64,000 bases of DNA from Acidobacteriota bacterium. Its GTDB lineage: Bacteria; Acidobacteriota; Thermoanaerobaculia; Multivoradales; Multivoraceae. The notes under the pieces were generated by a model. It was not told the origin of the DNA. It did no database searches and saw only the letters and a list, made by a program, of their open reading frames with translations. A program made the position numbers and the translations under genes. Positions 25,813 to 34,111 of the stretch are shown here, piece after piece. The stretch covers positions 62,001-126,000 of the forward strand of contig QQVD01000056.1 of the NCBI GenBank assembly GCA_003388555.1, written 5' to 3'. Every line of letters begins with the position of its first letter. Within the stretch, counting starts at the first letter, position 1.

Positions 25813-27246
25813 GTGACGACGACGGAACGCCGCCAGAAGATGTCCATGCTCCGCGTGAGCATGCTCATCGTCGTCACCACGTTCGGCTTCGCCAACGTCT
25901 TCGACAACCTGGCAGAGATGGGCCTCGCCGCGATCCCCTCGTGGTTCGCGGTCGGCGTCCTCTACTTCGTGCCGCTGGCGCTGATCCTGGCGGAGTTCTC
26001 CTCCGACGAGAGACACGCGAAGGGCGGCCTCTACAGCTTCATGGCGCGTGGGCTCAGCCCCACCTGGGCGTTCGTCGGCACCTGGTCCTACTTCGTCGCC
26101 AACCTCGTCTACCTGCAGTCCGCGTTCAGCAAGCTGCCGATCCGCGCCTCGCTGGCGCTGCGCGGCGAGGACGTCTTCGAGACCAGGACCTGGCTGCTGC
26201 CGCCGATCGCCGTCGCGATCTGCCTGGCGCTGACCTGGGTGGCAACCCGCGGCGTGCGACTGTTCTCGGTCGGCGCCGACTGGCTCGGCAAGGCGACCCT
26301 GGTCCTGGTCGCGGCCCTGGTGACGACGCCGCTCCTCTTCTTCCTTTTCGGCCGACCCTCGGCGACGCCGATCACTCTCTCGGGCCTGGTGCCGCGCTTC
26401 GACCTCGACTACTTCTCGACCTTCTCCTGGCTGCTGTTCGCGGTCGCCGGAGCCGAGGTGGCCGCGCCCTACGTGCGCGACACCGAGAACCCCCGCCGCA
26501 ACTTCCCACGCGCCATCCTCTTCTCCACCGTGCTGATCGCCGCCGCCTACACCCTCGCCAGCCTCGCCGTCGTACTGCTCATGCCGGTCGAGACGATCCG
26601 CAAGGCGACCGGCATCTACGACGTGTGGATCCCGTGGGCCGAGCAGCTCGGACTGCCGGCGGCCAGCGTCGCGGGCCTGGCAGCGGCCGTCATCACCCTG
26701 GGCAGCGCAGCCGCCTACATCGTCTGGCTCGAGTCGCCGATCCGCGCCATGTTCGCCGACGTGCCCGCCGGCACCTTTCCGTCGCGCTTCCTGCGCGCCG
26801 ACGACAAGGGCACCCTGCACTTCGCGCTCTGGGTGCAGGCCGGCGTCGTCGTCGCGCTTATCCTGGTGCCGCTGCTCAGCATCCTCGCCGGCATGGCCGG
26901 CTCCGAGGCGTTCATCTCGCTGGTCAACGATCTCAGCTCGCTCTCCCTGGTCGTCCCCTACGTCTTCCTCGCCATCGCCTACATCCGTGCTCGCCGGGCC
27001 GGCATGGACGCACCGTTCAAGATGACCAGGTCGAATCCGCTGGCCCTGGCGATCGCCGGGGTGGTGCTCGTGGTCTCGAGCGCCGGCTACTTCGGCGCCG
27101 GCCTCTTCGCCCTGCAGACCCGTCCGATCGACTGGCTCTACGTCGCCATCGTCTACGGCGGCCCGGTGCTACTCGTGCTGCTCGGGCTGTCGCTACGGGC
27201 GTGGTCGCTCCGGGTCTCGTCAGCGCGGTCGCGTGCAGGGGGCTGA
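25813..27246 (+). CDS. APC superfamily amino acid permease
   Basis: A 477-residue transporter with about 12 membrane helices. The first helix has the unwound substrate-binding signature region TTFGFANVFDNLAEMGLAAI. Later segments AKGGLYSFMARGLSPTWAF and FAVAGAEVAAPYVRDTENPR match APC amino acid antiporters, close to the glutamate/GABA branch. It would exchange or import amino acids across the inner membrane. The start is GTG 25813 with AGAGG upstream; ATG 25840 is possible. No decarboxylase gene is adjacent, so an acid-resistance role is not supported. Confidence 0.9.
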   Translation: MTTTERRQKMSMLRVSMLIVVTTFGFANVFDNLAEMGLAAIPSWFAVGVLYFVPLALILAEFSSDERHAKGGLYSFMARGLSPTWAFVGTWSYFVANLVYLQSAFSKLPIRASLALRGEDVFETRTWLLPPIAVAICLALTWVATRGVRLFSVGADWLGKATLVLVAALVTTPLLFFLFGRPSATPITLSGLVPRFDLDYFSTFSWLLFAVAGAEVAAPYVRDTENPRRNFPRAILFSTVLIAAAYTLASLAVVLLMPVETIRKATGIYDVWIPWAEQLGLPAASVAGLAAAVITLGSAAAYIVWLESPIRAMFADVPAGTFPSRFLRADDKGTLHFALWVQAGVVVALILVPLLSILAGMAGSEAFISLVNDLSSLSLVVPYVFLAIAYIRARRAGMDAPFKMTRSNPLALAIAGVVLVVSSAGYFGAGLFALQTRPIDWLYVAIVYGGPVLLVLLGLSLRAWSLRVSSARSRAGG

Positions 27247-27252
27247 AGGCGG

Positions 27253-27396
27253 TCAGTCGGCGCTCGCACCGCCGCCATGGCGGAGCTCGATACCGCGCAC
27301 GATCACTTGGGCGACGAGCGTCGCGACGAAGAGTTCGAGCAGCAGCCAGGCGGCACTCTGCAGCGTGCCGATCAGCGTTCGGTAGACCTCGAGCAC
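27253..27396 (-). CDS. Small single-span membrane protein candidate
   Basis: A 47-residue open frame starting at GTG 27396, with one clear hydrophobic helix (LQSAAWLLLELFVATLVAQ) ending in a basic and glycine-rich tail (RGIELRHGGG). Codon use is GC-rich at third positions, like real genes here. There is no ribosome site of note, and the frame stays open upstream, so it could also be the 3' remnant of a longer gene. Function unknown. Confidence 0.4.
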   Translation of the reverse strand: MLEVYRTLIGTLQSAAWLLLELFVATLVAQVIVRGIELRHGGGASAD

Positions 27397-27466
27397 CAGC
27401 GCTCGGCGTTGAGGACCACCGGCTCGGTGTCGTCCCCGCGCGCGGTGGAGCAGCCCAGCGCTCCCC

Positions 27467-27931
27467 TCAGCGGGCCAGCTCCCCCAACGACGCGTCGAGC
27501 AACGCCACCAGGTCCCGTGGATCGAGACGGATCTCGAGGCCGCGCCGCCCGCCGCTGACGTAGACGCGAGGGTGATCGAGCAGGCTTCGGTCGCCGTAGG
27601 TTCGGAGGGAGCGCCGCTGGCCGAAGGGGCTGATTCCCCCCACCACGTAGCCGGTGGCGCGCTCTGCCTCCGGCGGGGCAGCCATGACGGCCCGCTTGGC
27701 GCCCGCGAGCGCCGCCAGCACCTTGAGGTCGAGCTCGAGCGCGATCGGCACCAGCACCGTCACCAGGTGGGTCTCGTCGAGCTTGGCGACCAGCGTCTTG
27801 AACACCGCACCGACGTCGACGCCGAGCTCATCAGCCAACCGAAGTTGTCGCTCGGGGCCCTGGTAGCTCCCGACCTCCAGCACGGCGTGGCGGAGGCCGG
27901 CCTTCGTCAGGGCCCGCACCGCGGGAGTCAT
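27467..27931 (-). CDS. ybaK: YbaK/EbsC family aminoacyl-tRNA deacylase (Cys-tRNA(Pro) deacylase)
   Basis: A 154-residue YbaK-type editing enzyme that hydrolyses mischarged Cys-tRNA(Pro) in the cytoplasm. The diagnostic segments are all present: VDVGAVFKTLVAKLD (with the key lysine), LVPIALELDLKVLAALAGAKRA, ERATGYVVGGISPFGQ and IYVSGGRRGLEI-type RVYVSGGRRGLEIRL. GGAGG precedes ATG 27931, which overlaps the stop of the upstream membrane-protein gene (ATGA). Length matches the family. Confidence 0.93.
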   Translation of the reverse strand: MTPAVRALTKAGLRHAVLEVGSYQGPERQLRLADELGVDVGAVFKTLVAKLDETHLVTVLVPIALELDLKVLAALAGAKRAVMAAPPEAERATGYVVGGISPFGQRRSLRTYGDRSLLDHPRVYVSGGRRGLEIRLDPRDLVALLDASLGELAR

Positions 27932-28317
27932 CGCCCGCCTCCGTCGCCGACCGGCGCGGCCAGAAGCGGCACGGCGACCCACACGGCGACCAGCGTACTG
28001 AACGGCAGATACCACGCCGTGAGCAGCGAGGCCGCCAGCAGGTAGCGGCTACCTTTCGCCGCGCGACGCAGCAGCGCTACCCAAGCGGCGAGCAGCGCCG
28101 CTCCGCAGACCACATGCAGGAGCATCACAGCGGCCGACCGGGGATCGAGACCCAGCCACCTCAGCGCATCCGCCCAGAGGCCTAGTCGGCCGGCATGTTG
28201 GCCAGAGGCCGGGGTGAGGTAATCGCCGATCAGCAGGGGGCGACACCCGTCGAAGAACATCCACAGACCGACGACGATCGACGACACGGCCGTCATCCAG
28301 CCCCTCCAACGACTCAT
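27928..28317 (-). CDS. Small membrane protein coupled to ybaK
   Basis: A 129-residue protein with three to four membrane helices (TAVSSIVVGLWMFFDG, AAVMLLHVVCGAALLAAWVA, LTAWYLPFSTLVAVWVAVPL). A GAGGTG ribosome site precedes ATG 28317. The stop overlaps the ybaK start by 4 bp. The frame is open further upstream, but that extension looks non-coding. No named family recognised. Confidence 0.75.
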   Translation of the reverse strand: MSRWRGWMTAVSSIVVGLWMFFDGCRPLLIGDYLTPASGQHAGRLGLWADALRWLGLDPRSAAVMLLHVVCGAALLAAWVALLRRAAKGSRYLLAASLLTAWYLPFSTLVAVWVAVPLLAAPVGDGGGR

Positions 28318-28343
28318 CCGTTCACCTCGTCGCTTCGCAGCGG

Positions 28344-28988
28344 TCACGATCCCGCCGGCCGTCCGGACCTCGGGGACTCCCGGCACTGGTCCCGTCGAGC
28401 GGTCCTTCGACAGGCTGACCGGCCAGGCCCCGATTCTGAGGCTCGCCGCGCCACCCGCAGCCGCACTGAACGGAGCAGCGTCATCGCCATCACCGCCATG
28501 ACGGCGGCCAGCGAGTTGAACAGGATGTCGACCGGGTCGAACACGCGACCGGGGAGGAACCACTGGATCCCCTCGTCGATCGTTCCGATCAGCGACGTCG
28601 CGACGATCGCCAAAACCCCCGGCAACGGCACGGTCCGACCCTGAGCGGCGCGCTCCGCCAGCGCCTCGTAGATCAGCACCGCCACCACGCTGTACTCGAT
28701 CAGGTGGCTGCGCTCCGGGATCGTCATGCGGAAGAAGAGGAAGAAGTAGACCACCGCGATGCCCAGCCCGGCGCCGATCTCCCGGCCGCCCGGTCGCACC
28801 CGAAGCCCCTGGGTGAGGACCGCGACTCCGAGCAGGAACATGGCGCCGAGGAAGCCGGCCGCGGCCACGTTCTGATCGAGCACACCCGCGAGCCGCGAGG
28901 CCAGACCGAGAGTGGCGTAGATCGCCGCGGTGACCGCGAGAGTCCACAGCCACAGGCGTCGCTCGCGATCCGATGCGAATAGGGACAT
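28344..28988 (-). CDS. VanZ-like family membrane protein
   Basis: A 214-residue membrane protein with five to six helices. The central part fits VanZ-like proteins: ERSHLIEYSVVAVLIYEAL, then GTIDEGIQWFLPGRVFDPVD followed by ILFNSLAAVMAV. The acidic/aromatic EGIQWF...DPVD pattern is the family core. VanZ proteins were named from teicoplanin resistance, but most have unknown function. The last 45 residues are basic and probably cytosolic. It sits 26 bp upstream of the membrane-protein/ybaK pair and may be co-transcribed with it. Confidence 0.85.
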   Translation of the reverse strand: MSLFASDRERRLWLWTLAVTAAIYATLGLASRLAGVLDQNVAAAGFLGAMFLLGVAVLTQGLRVRPGGREIGAGLGIAVVYFFLFFRMTIPERSHLIEYSVVAVLIYEALAERAAQGRTVPLPGVLAIVATSLIGTIDEGIQWFLPGRVFDPVDILFNSLAAVMAVMAMTLLRSVRLRVARRASESGPGRSACRRTARRDQCRESPRSGRPAGS

Positions 28989-29370
28989 GGCGTCTCGTTG
29001 GATGAGAGGGCGGTCTCAGGATAGCCCGCACTCCGTCTCCGCGCCTCGGCGAGCGAAACCCCGAGCACCCGCGAAACCCGTGTCGACCACGGCGACAGCG
29101 ATCGCCGACGCGCGACTCCGTGCGGGTACGGGTGGCGGCCCCGCCCGAGCAGGCCGAGGAGGACCCGACGAGGCTGCGCCAGCGGGCGCTCGAAGCCACC
29201 CGTGGTGCCGGCGAGGAACTCGGCATCGTGCGCAAGTACCGTGAGAAGCCGTCGCCCTGTGTGCGCGCCTCGGTGCGAGTCTTCAAGACCGGGCGCATCG
29301 ACCTGGTCTTCCGGCCAGTTCGATCTGCTCGGCGACGAGCCCGAGCCGGTCCCGCAGGCCGGCCCGCGAG
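28989..29370. other. 382-bp stretch without an intact gene
   Basis: The left part is the promoter side of the VanZ-like gene. The right part holds a plus-strand coding-like remnant (29120-29340), listed separately. Confidence 0.5.
29120..29340 (+). pseudogene. Possible frameshifted gene remnant
   Basis: From GTG 29120 the frame reads like protein (PPEQAEEDPTRLRQRALE, RVFKTGRIDLVF). About residue 67 it degenerates, while another frame then reads QFDLLGDEPEPVPQAG. That pattern suggests a short conserved gene with a frameshift near 29313, but I cannot name a family and there is no ribosome site. Confidence 0.25.
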
Positions 29371-30018
29371 TCAGAGCCCCTGGACGCTACCGAGTGAGCG
29401 TTCCTGCTCGAGCTCGGCGCCGCGGCGGAAGACCTCGGCGAGCGCGATCAGGACGAGGCCGAAGAAGAGCAGCGACCCGTTCAGCGAGAAGACCAGCGGC
29501 ACCTGCAGCTGGTCGCTGATCAGGTCGCCCCGCAGCGTCAAGGCCGCGATCGTTTCCGCAACGCCCCGCAGCAGCGTCAGCGCCAGCAGCAGCAAACCCA
29601 TCCAGCGCAGACGGCGCGCGTTCGTCGCCTCGAGGGGCCGAGCGACCTGCACCCGCTGGAAGAACCGGCGCAGGTGGTGCGCGAACAGCAGCATCAGCGA
29701 CGTCGAACCCGAGATGTAGACGTAGAGCAACCCGAACAGCCACCACGGCATCGCGGCCAGGGGCAGGCGCAGCGAGCCGCGCAGGTCCTCCACCAGGAGC
29801 GGCGCGTCGCTCCAGCGGGTGAGCACCGTCGCGTCGGACTGCAGCCCGAAGACCGGCACGTCGAGCCCGATCGACCAGGCCGGGTCGTCGCCGGCGAGGA
29901 GCTTGAGCAGCGGCAGGCCGAGCAGCACCGCGAGCGCCAGACCCAGCAGCACGTAGTACACGAACGAGGCGAGGCGGGCCAGCAGGTCGATCACCCCGGC
30001 GGAACGAAAGGTACGCAT
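29371..30018 (-). CDS. DUF2975 domain membrane protein
   Basis: A 215-residue protein with four membrane helices. GAGGAG precedes ATG 30018. The layout (helix, large extracytoplasmic loop, helix near PWWLFGLLYVYISG, LRRFFQRVQVARPL, then helix 3) and the tail SLLFFGLVLIALAEVFRRGA are typical of DUF2975. Most relatives are followed by a small Xre-type regulator; here that partner is absent, and the gene ends in ELEQERSLGSVQGL. Confidence 0.83.
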   Translation of the reverse strand: MRTFRSAGVIDLLARLASFVYYVLLGLALAVLLGLPLLKLLAGDDPAWSIGLDVPVFGLQSDATVLTRWSDAPLLVEDLRGSLRLPLAAMPWWLFGLLYVYISGSTSLMLLFAHHLRRFFQRVQVARPLEATNARRLRWMGLLLLALTLLRGVAETIAALTLRGDLISDQLQVPLVFSLNGSLLFFGLVLIALAEVFRRGAELEQERSLGSVQGL

Positions 30019-30137
30019 CTCGGACTCCTCGCCGCCGTTCTCAGAACGAGACGTCGGCTTCGATCGGGTGGACGCTGCTCACAGGACCTCGCGGAGATTC
30101 TGCCCACTCCAGCGAGAAACGCATCCCACCCGCCGTC

Positions 30138-30159
30138 ACTCCGGGCGTAGACCCGGAGT
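30138..30159. repeat. REP-like palindrome ACTCCGGG-CGTAGA-CCCGGAGT
   Basis: A perfect 8-bp inverted repeat with a 6-nt loop in the 290-bp gap upstream of the DUF2975 gene. Similar in style, not sequence, to the palindromes at 14.9-15.1 kb. Confidence 0.6.
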
Positions 30160-30308
30160 CCACGCGTCAAGCCTGGCCGTGCCGGCGCCTACGACGCCGA
30201 GGGAACGAGGTCAGCTGGGTCGGGAGAGGGCTACGTGAAGCCGCCGGTACGGCTCACGCCGTCGCCCCGGGTCAGGACGCGACCACAGACAATCCATGCA
30301 TGCCAAGA

Positions 30309-30800
30309 TCAGTTTTCTTCCTCGCCGTCGTCGAAGGCGAGCTCGTTCTCCTCGCACCATGCGCGCGCGGTCTCGCGAAACTCCCGCCGCCGATAGGCGA
30401 ACCACTCGTCGAGTACTTCGAGCGCGGCGGCGACGTCCTTGAAACGGCGGAAGGCCCCGCGGCCCTGGATGGCCCTGCCGAGCTGATCTCGCTCGTGCTC
30501 GCTGGCTCGCCCCAGGACGAACGTGCGCAGGATTTCGTACTCGTGGAGGTCCCACTGCGACGGTAGCTCGAGGTGATCGTCCGACGAGAGGACCCGCCGT
30601 GCTCGTTCCACCTCCTCCGACCACCAGTCGCCTTCGTCTTCTCTCCGCTCGCCTTCTTCGTCCTGGCGTTCAGCCCAGCTCAGCGCCTCCTCGGAGATCA
30701 TCAGCACTTCGCCCGTCTTGCGCTCGACGAACGAACGCATGCTGTCGCCCTGATTCTCGAAGGCATCGACGATTTCAGAGAGGTCGACTTTCGAGCTCAT
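30309..30800 (-). CDS. UPF0158 family protein
   Basis: A 163-residue soluble acidic protein. ATG 30800 with CGGAG upstream fits the family start (KVDLSEIVDAFENQGDSMRS); the upstream extension to 30851 is not family-like. The KTGEVLMISEEAL strand pair and the C-terminal RFKDVAAALEVLDEWFAYR, EFRETARAWCEENEL segments match UPF0158, whose function is unknown. Its stop is in a 290-bp gap before the DUF2975 gene. Confidence 0.87.
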   Translation of the reverse strand: MSSKVDLSEIVDAFENQGDSMRSFVERKTGEVLMISEEALSWAERQDEEGERREDEGDWWSEEVERARRVLSSDDHLELPSQWDLHEYEILRTFVLGRASEHERDQLGRAIQGRGAFRRFKDVAAALEVLDEWFAYRRREFRETARAWCEENELAFDDGEEEN

Positions 30801-30847
30801 CGGACTCCGAGGATCCTGCGGCAGATGGTGCTCGGTGACGCGGCAGC

Positions 30848-31246
30848 TCACTCGAGCTGCTCATGGCCGAACAGCTGCTTCACCGAATCGCGCATCAGCA
30901 CGACGATGGTGAACACTCCGAGTATGGTGCCGAGCGGCACGAACGTGCACGACACCGCGGCAGTCACGAGACAGAAGAGATAGCGGCGCCGGGCCTGGAG
31001 GAACCGGCCGCTGGCAACCAGGCAGGCAGCGAAGGTCCAGCCCCAGAGGATGAAGACTCCGGCGAGGAGCGCGAAGAACCATCCGAAGAACTCGACGCCC
31101 TCTTCCTGGCCCTCGAGTCTCCCCGTCGCCAGCAGTACGCCGAGCACGAGGTGGGGAGCGGCGAACAGCGAGAAGATCGCCGTCAGGCCAGCCACGACGT
31201 AGTGGAAGACCGAGAGCAGGCGCAGTTGATCGAGATCAGAGCTCAC
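30848..31246 (-). CDS. Small membrane protein
   Basis: A 132-residue protein with three membrane helices (FHYVVAGLTAIFSLFAAPHL, GWFFALLAGVFILWGWTFAA, FCLVTAAVSCTFVPLGTILG). GTG 31246 is preferred because a GAGGG element lies 9 bases upstream; TTG 31255 would sit directly on it. The LRLLSVFHYVVAGL start and FVPLGTILGVFTIVVL end resemble a common uncharacterised group of three-helix proteins. It lies 47 bp upstream of UPF0158 on the same strand. Confidence 0.75.
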   Translation of the reverse strand: MSSDLDQLRLLSVFHYVVAGLTAIFSLFAAPHLVLGVLLATGRLEGQEEGVEFFGWFFALLAGVFILWGWTFAACLVASGRFLQARRRYLFCLVTAAVSCTFVPLGTILGVFTIVVLMRDSVKQLFGHEQLE

Positions 31247-31273
31247 GGTCGGCAACCCTCACGACGCCAACCC

Positions 31274-31466
31274 TCACGAGGTGGGGAGAGCGTAGGCCAA
31301 GTAGTTCAGCAGCACCACCAATGCCCAGAATGCGAGCCCCACCACCGCGACTGCAACTCCTTCGCGATCGACGTCCTCATCGAGCAGCGCACAAATGGCA
31401 TAGCCGGTGCGGTTTCACCAGGCCTTCGTAGATCACGACGAGTGCCCATCCGACGAGCTCGCTCAC
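31274..31466 (-). pseudogene. Frameshifted small membrane-protein gene
   Basis: From GTG 31466 the protein reads SELVGWALVVIYEGLVKPHR, and then that frame closes. The next frame continues AICALLDEDVDREGVAVAVV followed by a hydrophobic helix (LAFWALVVLLNYLAYALP) to a stop at 31274-31276. The total length, 193 nt, is not a multiple of three. A single-base indel near 31405 in a small two-helix protein gene explains this best. A sequencing error is possible. Confidence 0.45.
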
Positions 31467-31584
31467 GACAAACCTGGCTCCCCTCCCCCGCCTCCCGTCC
31501 CGTCTCCGCGACCTCGAACACAGCCGCTCCTGTCTTCGAGGAGCACCTCCACTCAGGTACTGCGTAGAGCTCCCTACGATCCTG

Positions 31585-31722
31585 TCAGCGCTTCTGTTCC
31601 GCCTCGAGCATCACGTTGATCCCCCGCATGCCCTCCGGCAGCCTCTTCCGCTGGTCGTAGGTCACCTGCAGCAGGAGCCGGTCGGCGTCGAGCGCCTGCC
31701 AGGACTCCTCAACGCCGGCGGA
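31585..31722 (-). other. In-frame coding-like segment after the PQQ-propeller stop codon
   Basis: Directly after the TGA of the propeller gene the same frame stays open for 45 codons and reads like protein (VEESWQALDADRLLLQVTYD, GMRGINVMLEAEQKR). It has no start codon of its own near the 5' end. It may be a remnant of another gene's 3' end, or a readthrough extension. I cannot assign a family. Confidence 0.35.
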
Positions 31723-33258
31723 TCACTGCTGACGGATCGAGTAGAGGTGTCCGCGGGTGCGGATCAGCAGCCGGTCCCCCGCCATCGCCGGCGTCGCCAG
31801 CACCATCTCCTCGAGCGGGTTCGATGCCAGCTGCTCGAACTCGTCGCCGGTGCCGAAGACGAAGGTGGTGCCGTCCTCGTCGATGGCGAAGATGCGGTCG
31901 CGGTAGGCCCAGGGCGAGGCGGTGAACGCGCCGGCAGAGCCGTCGATGCGCGAGCGGTAGAGCATCTCGCCGGTCTTCGCGTCGTAGCGGGCGAAGATCC
32001 CCTTGTCGTAGACCACCCAGAGAGAGCCCTGGTAGGCGACCGGGGTCGGGATGTAGGTGCCGGCGCGCGGATCGAGCCACTGCACGCTGTCGCTCTTCGT
32101 CTCGCCGTCGTCGAGCGTCAGGTCGCCCTTCGCGCCGGGCAGGATCGCGGCGATCGGGCGGTGCGAGTCGCCGTGCACCCCGGAGACGACGTAGAGGCGC
32201 CCGTCGTAGGCGAAGGGGCTGGGCGCCGGCAGCAGCGAGTGCTTCGACATCCGCCACAGCTCCCTGCCCTGCGTGTCGTACGAGATGACGACGTAGGGGC
32301 CCTGGGCGACGATCTCGGTGCGCTGCTCCGTCTTCCAGACGAACGGCGTCGTCCAGCCGCTGCGTCGCGTCGGCTGATCCGGCGGTGTCAGGTCGCGCTT
32401 GGTGCGCCACAGCTCCTTGCCGTCCTGTTTCGAGAACGCGGCGATGAACTGATTCTCCTGGTTGTCGTTCAGCACGATCACCTTGTCGTCGACCAGCGCC
32501 GGCGAGCCTCCGGTGCCGAAGTCGAGGTAGATCGGGTAGGACTCGAGCTCGGTGTGCCAGCGCGGCTCACCGTCGAGGGTGAACGCCCACAGACCCAGAT
32601 TGCCGACATAGACGTAGATCGAGCTGCCGTCGCTGACCGGCGTCTCCGAGGTGTAGGAGTTCTTGCGATGGCGCCCGCCCGGCGGCCGGCCCTCGTAGAA
32701 GGAGCGGCGGAACACCTCCCTGCCGGTCTCGAGGTCGTAGGCGAACAGCCAGTACCGGAGCTCGATCTCGTCCGGGAACTCCATGTCGCGCTCTTCGAGC
32801 TTGGCCACCGCCTCTTCCTGGCTCAGGCCCTGCCCCATCAGCTCGGCGATGTACTCGTTGCTGTACTCGGTGCCGATCTGCGGCGGCTTCATCGCCGTCT
32901 CGCTGGTGGCCGACGTCAGGTAGACCTTGCCGCCCACCACGATCGGCGACGACCAGCCCATGCCCGGCACCTCCGCCTTCCACTCGACGTTCTCGGTCTT
33001 CGACCAGCGCAGCGGCAGGTTCGGGTTGTCCGACACCGGCACCGCGTCGGCGCCGCGGAAGGCCGGCCAGCTCACCTCCGAAGCGTCGGAGGCGGTCGCA
33101 CCGGAGGATGCCAGCGAGGAGACCGCCGTGCTGGCCGCGAAGATGCCGCAGAGGAGAGCGGTGCGCAGGACAACCAGGAGCGGAGTGCTTCCCAGCGCGG
33201 GGCCACCGAACCGAGGTGTCCTGGTGCGGTGCGGCGACAAGTGGACTTCGGGATGCAT
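31723..33258 (-). CDS. PQQ-like beta-propeller repeat protein, exported
   Basis: A 511-residue protein. GGAG precedes ATG 33258, and a hydrophobic export segment spans about residues 27-50. The mature part has the repeat pattern of quinoprotein-type propellers: VGGKVYLTSATSE, YDLETGREVFRRSF, LDGEPRWHTELESY, SKQDGKELWRTKRD and YDAKTGEMLYRSRI. It begins WPAFRGADAVPVSD, the WPxFRG start common in bacterial outer-membrane and periplasmic PQQ-repeat proteins. It lacks dehydrogenase signature residues I would expect for PQQ enzymes, so a structural or scaffolding role is likelier. Confidence 0.87.
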   Translation of the reverse strand: MHPEVHLSPHRTRTPRFGGPALGSTPLLVVLRTALLCGIFAASTAVSSLASSGATASDASEVSWPAFRGADAVPVSDNPNLPLRWSKTENVEWKAEVPGMGWSSPIVVGGKVYLTSATSETAMKPPQIGTEYSNEYIAELMGQGLSQEEAVAKLEERDMEFPDEIELRYWLFAYDLETGREVFRRSFYEGRPPGGRHRKNSYTSETPVSDGSSIYVYVGNLGLWAFTLDGEPRWHTELESYPIYLDFGTGGSPALVDDKVIVLNDNQENQFIAAFSKQDGKELWRTKRDLTPPDQPTRRSGWTTPFVWKTEQRTEIVAQGPYVVISYDTQGRELWRMSKHSLLPAPSPFAYDGRLYVVSGVHGDSHRPIAAILPGAKGDLTLDDGETKSDSVQWLDPRAGTYIPTPVAYQGSLWVVYDKGIFARYDAKTGEMLYRSRIDGSAGAFTASPWAYRDRIFAIDEDGTTFVFGTGDEFEQLASNPLEEMVLATPAMAGDRLLIRTRGHLYSIRQQ

Positions 33259-33352
33259 GTTCGTCTCCGGTGTTGGTGCGTCGACCCTAGCCGAGGTCAG
33301 CCGCGTCCCGAAACCAACAGGGGATTCTCAGCGCCGCTGCTACGCTCTCCGG

Positions 33353-33826
33353 GTGCAGCAGGACGAGATCCTCCGCCTCTGTCGGGCCTTCCAGCAGGAA
33401 GGCCTGCACTACGTTCTGATCGGCGCCACCGCGATGGCCTTCCACGGCGTCGTCAGAGCCACGGAGGACGTCGACCTCTTCATCCGTGCCGATGCCGAGA
33501 ACGTCGAACGCCTCAGGCGCGCGCTGCGCTCGGTGTACGACGATCCCGAGATCGAGAAGATCGAGACCGAGGACCTCCTCGGCGACTATCCGGCCGTGCG
33601 CTACTACCCGCCCACCGGTGACCTCTATCTCGACATCATGACCCGACTCGGCGAGGCGGCGAGTTTCGACACCGTCGAAGGTGAAGCGAAGGAAGTCGAC
33701 GGCATCGAGGTCCGCGTCGCGACACCTCTCGCGCTGTACCGACTGAAGCGCGACACGGTCCGTGCGCTCGACCGTAGCGACGCGGCGATGCTGCGAGAAC
33801 GCTTCGACCTGGACGAGGAGCCCTGA
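33353..33826 (+). CDS. Nucleotidyltransferase-fold protein (AbiEii/DUF6036-like)
   Basis: A 157-residue protein with the polymerase-beta nucleotidyltransferase core: GLHYVLIGATAMAFHG followed by RATEDVDLFIR, giving the G-x-x-A helix and the paired metal ligands D39 and D41. A third acidic residue is available in LYLDIMTRL. The start is taken as GTG 33353. Its stop overlaps the start of the next small gene (TGATG), so the two form a coupled pair. Minimal transferases with a small partner are often toxin-antitoxin or defence modules, but no target or activity can be read from the sequence. Confidence 0.82.
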   Translation: MQQDEILRLCRAFQQEGLHYVLIGATAMAFHGVVRATEDVDLFIRADAENVERLRRALRSVYDDPEIEKIETEDLLGDYPAVRYYPPTGDLYLDIMTRLGEAASFDTVEGEAKEVDGIEVRVATPLALYRLKRDTVRALDRSDAAMLRERFDLDEEP

Positions 33827-34077
33827 TGCCGATCGAGCGCTTCCGCAGCGGCGAGGAGATGAACGCTTCTCCGGCGCGCGCTGCCCACCAGGAGCGCAGC
33901 GACGAGGAGAACTACCAGCGCTTCGTGCGCCACTGCGCGCGCATGCGTCGACTCTCGAAGGCCGTCTATCCGCGCGGCGTCTACAAGTTCCGGACCGTCG
34001 AGGAGGCGCAGGCGTTCTCCAGGACCGCGCACCGCTTCGGAGCGCAGGAACGAGAACAGCCAGGAGAGGGCGACTAG
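33826..34077 (+). CDS. Small partner protein of the nucleotidyltransferase
   Basis: An 83-residue, highly charged protein whose ATG overlaps the upstream stop codon. The C-terminal half, MRRLSKAVYPRGVYKFRTVE then EAQAFSRTAHR, looks like a conserved recognition motif; the N-terminal half is acidic and helical. No HEPN (RX4-6H) catalytic motif is evident, so this is not an obvious HEPN-MNT pair. Likely a regulator or antitoxin for the transferase, by context. Confidence 0.7.
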   Translation: MPIERFRSGEEMNASPARAAHQERSDEENYQRFVRHCARMRRLSKAVYPRGVYKFRTVEEAQAFSRTAHRFGAQEREQPGEGD

Positions 34078-34111
34078 GGCAGACCTCGGCGCCCCTTGCC
34101 CCTGCACTCCT

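Noticed and set aside
25290-27563. 757-codon plus-strand frame over the permease
   Set aside because: Out of frame with the APC permease, whose helices and motifs are clear in the other frame.
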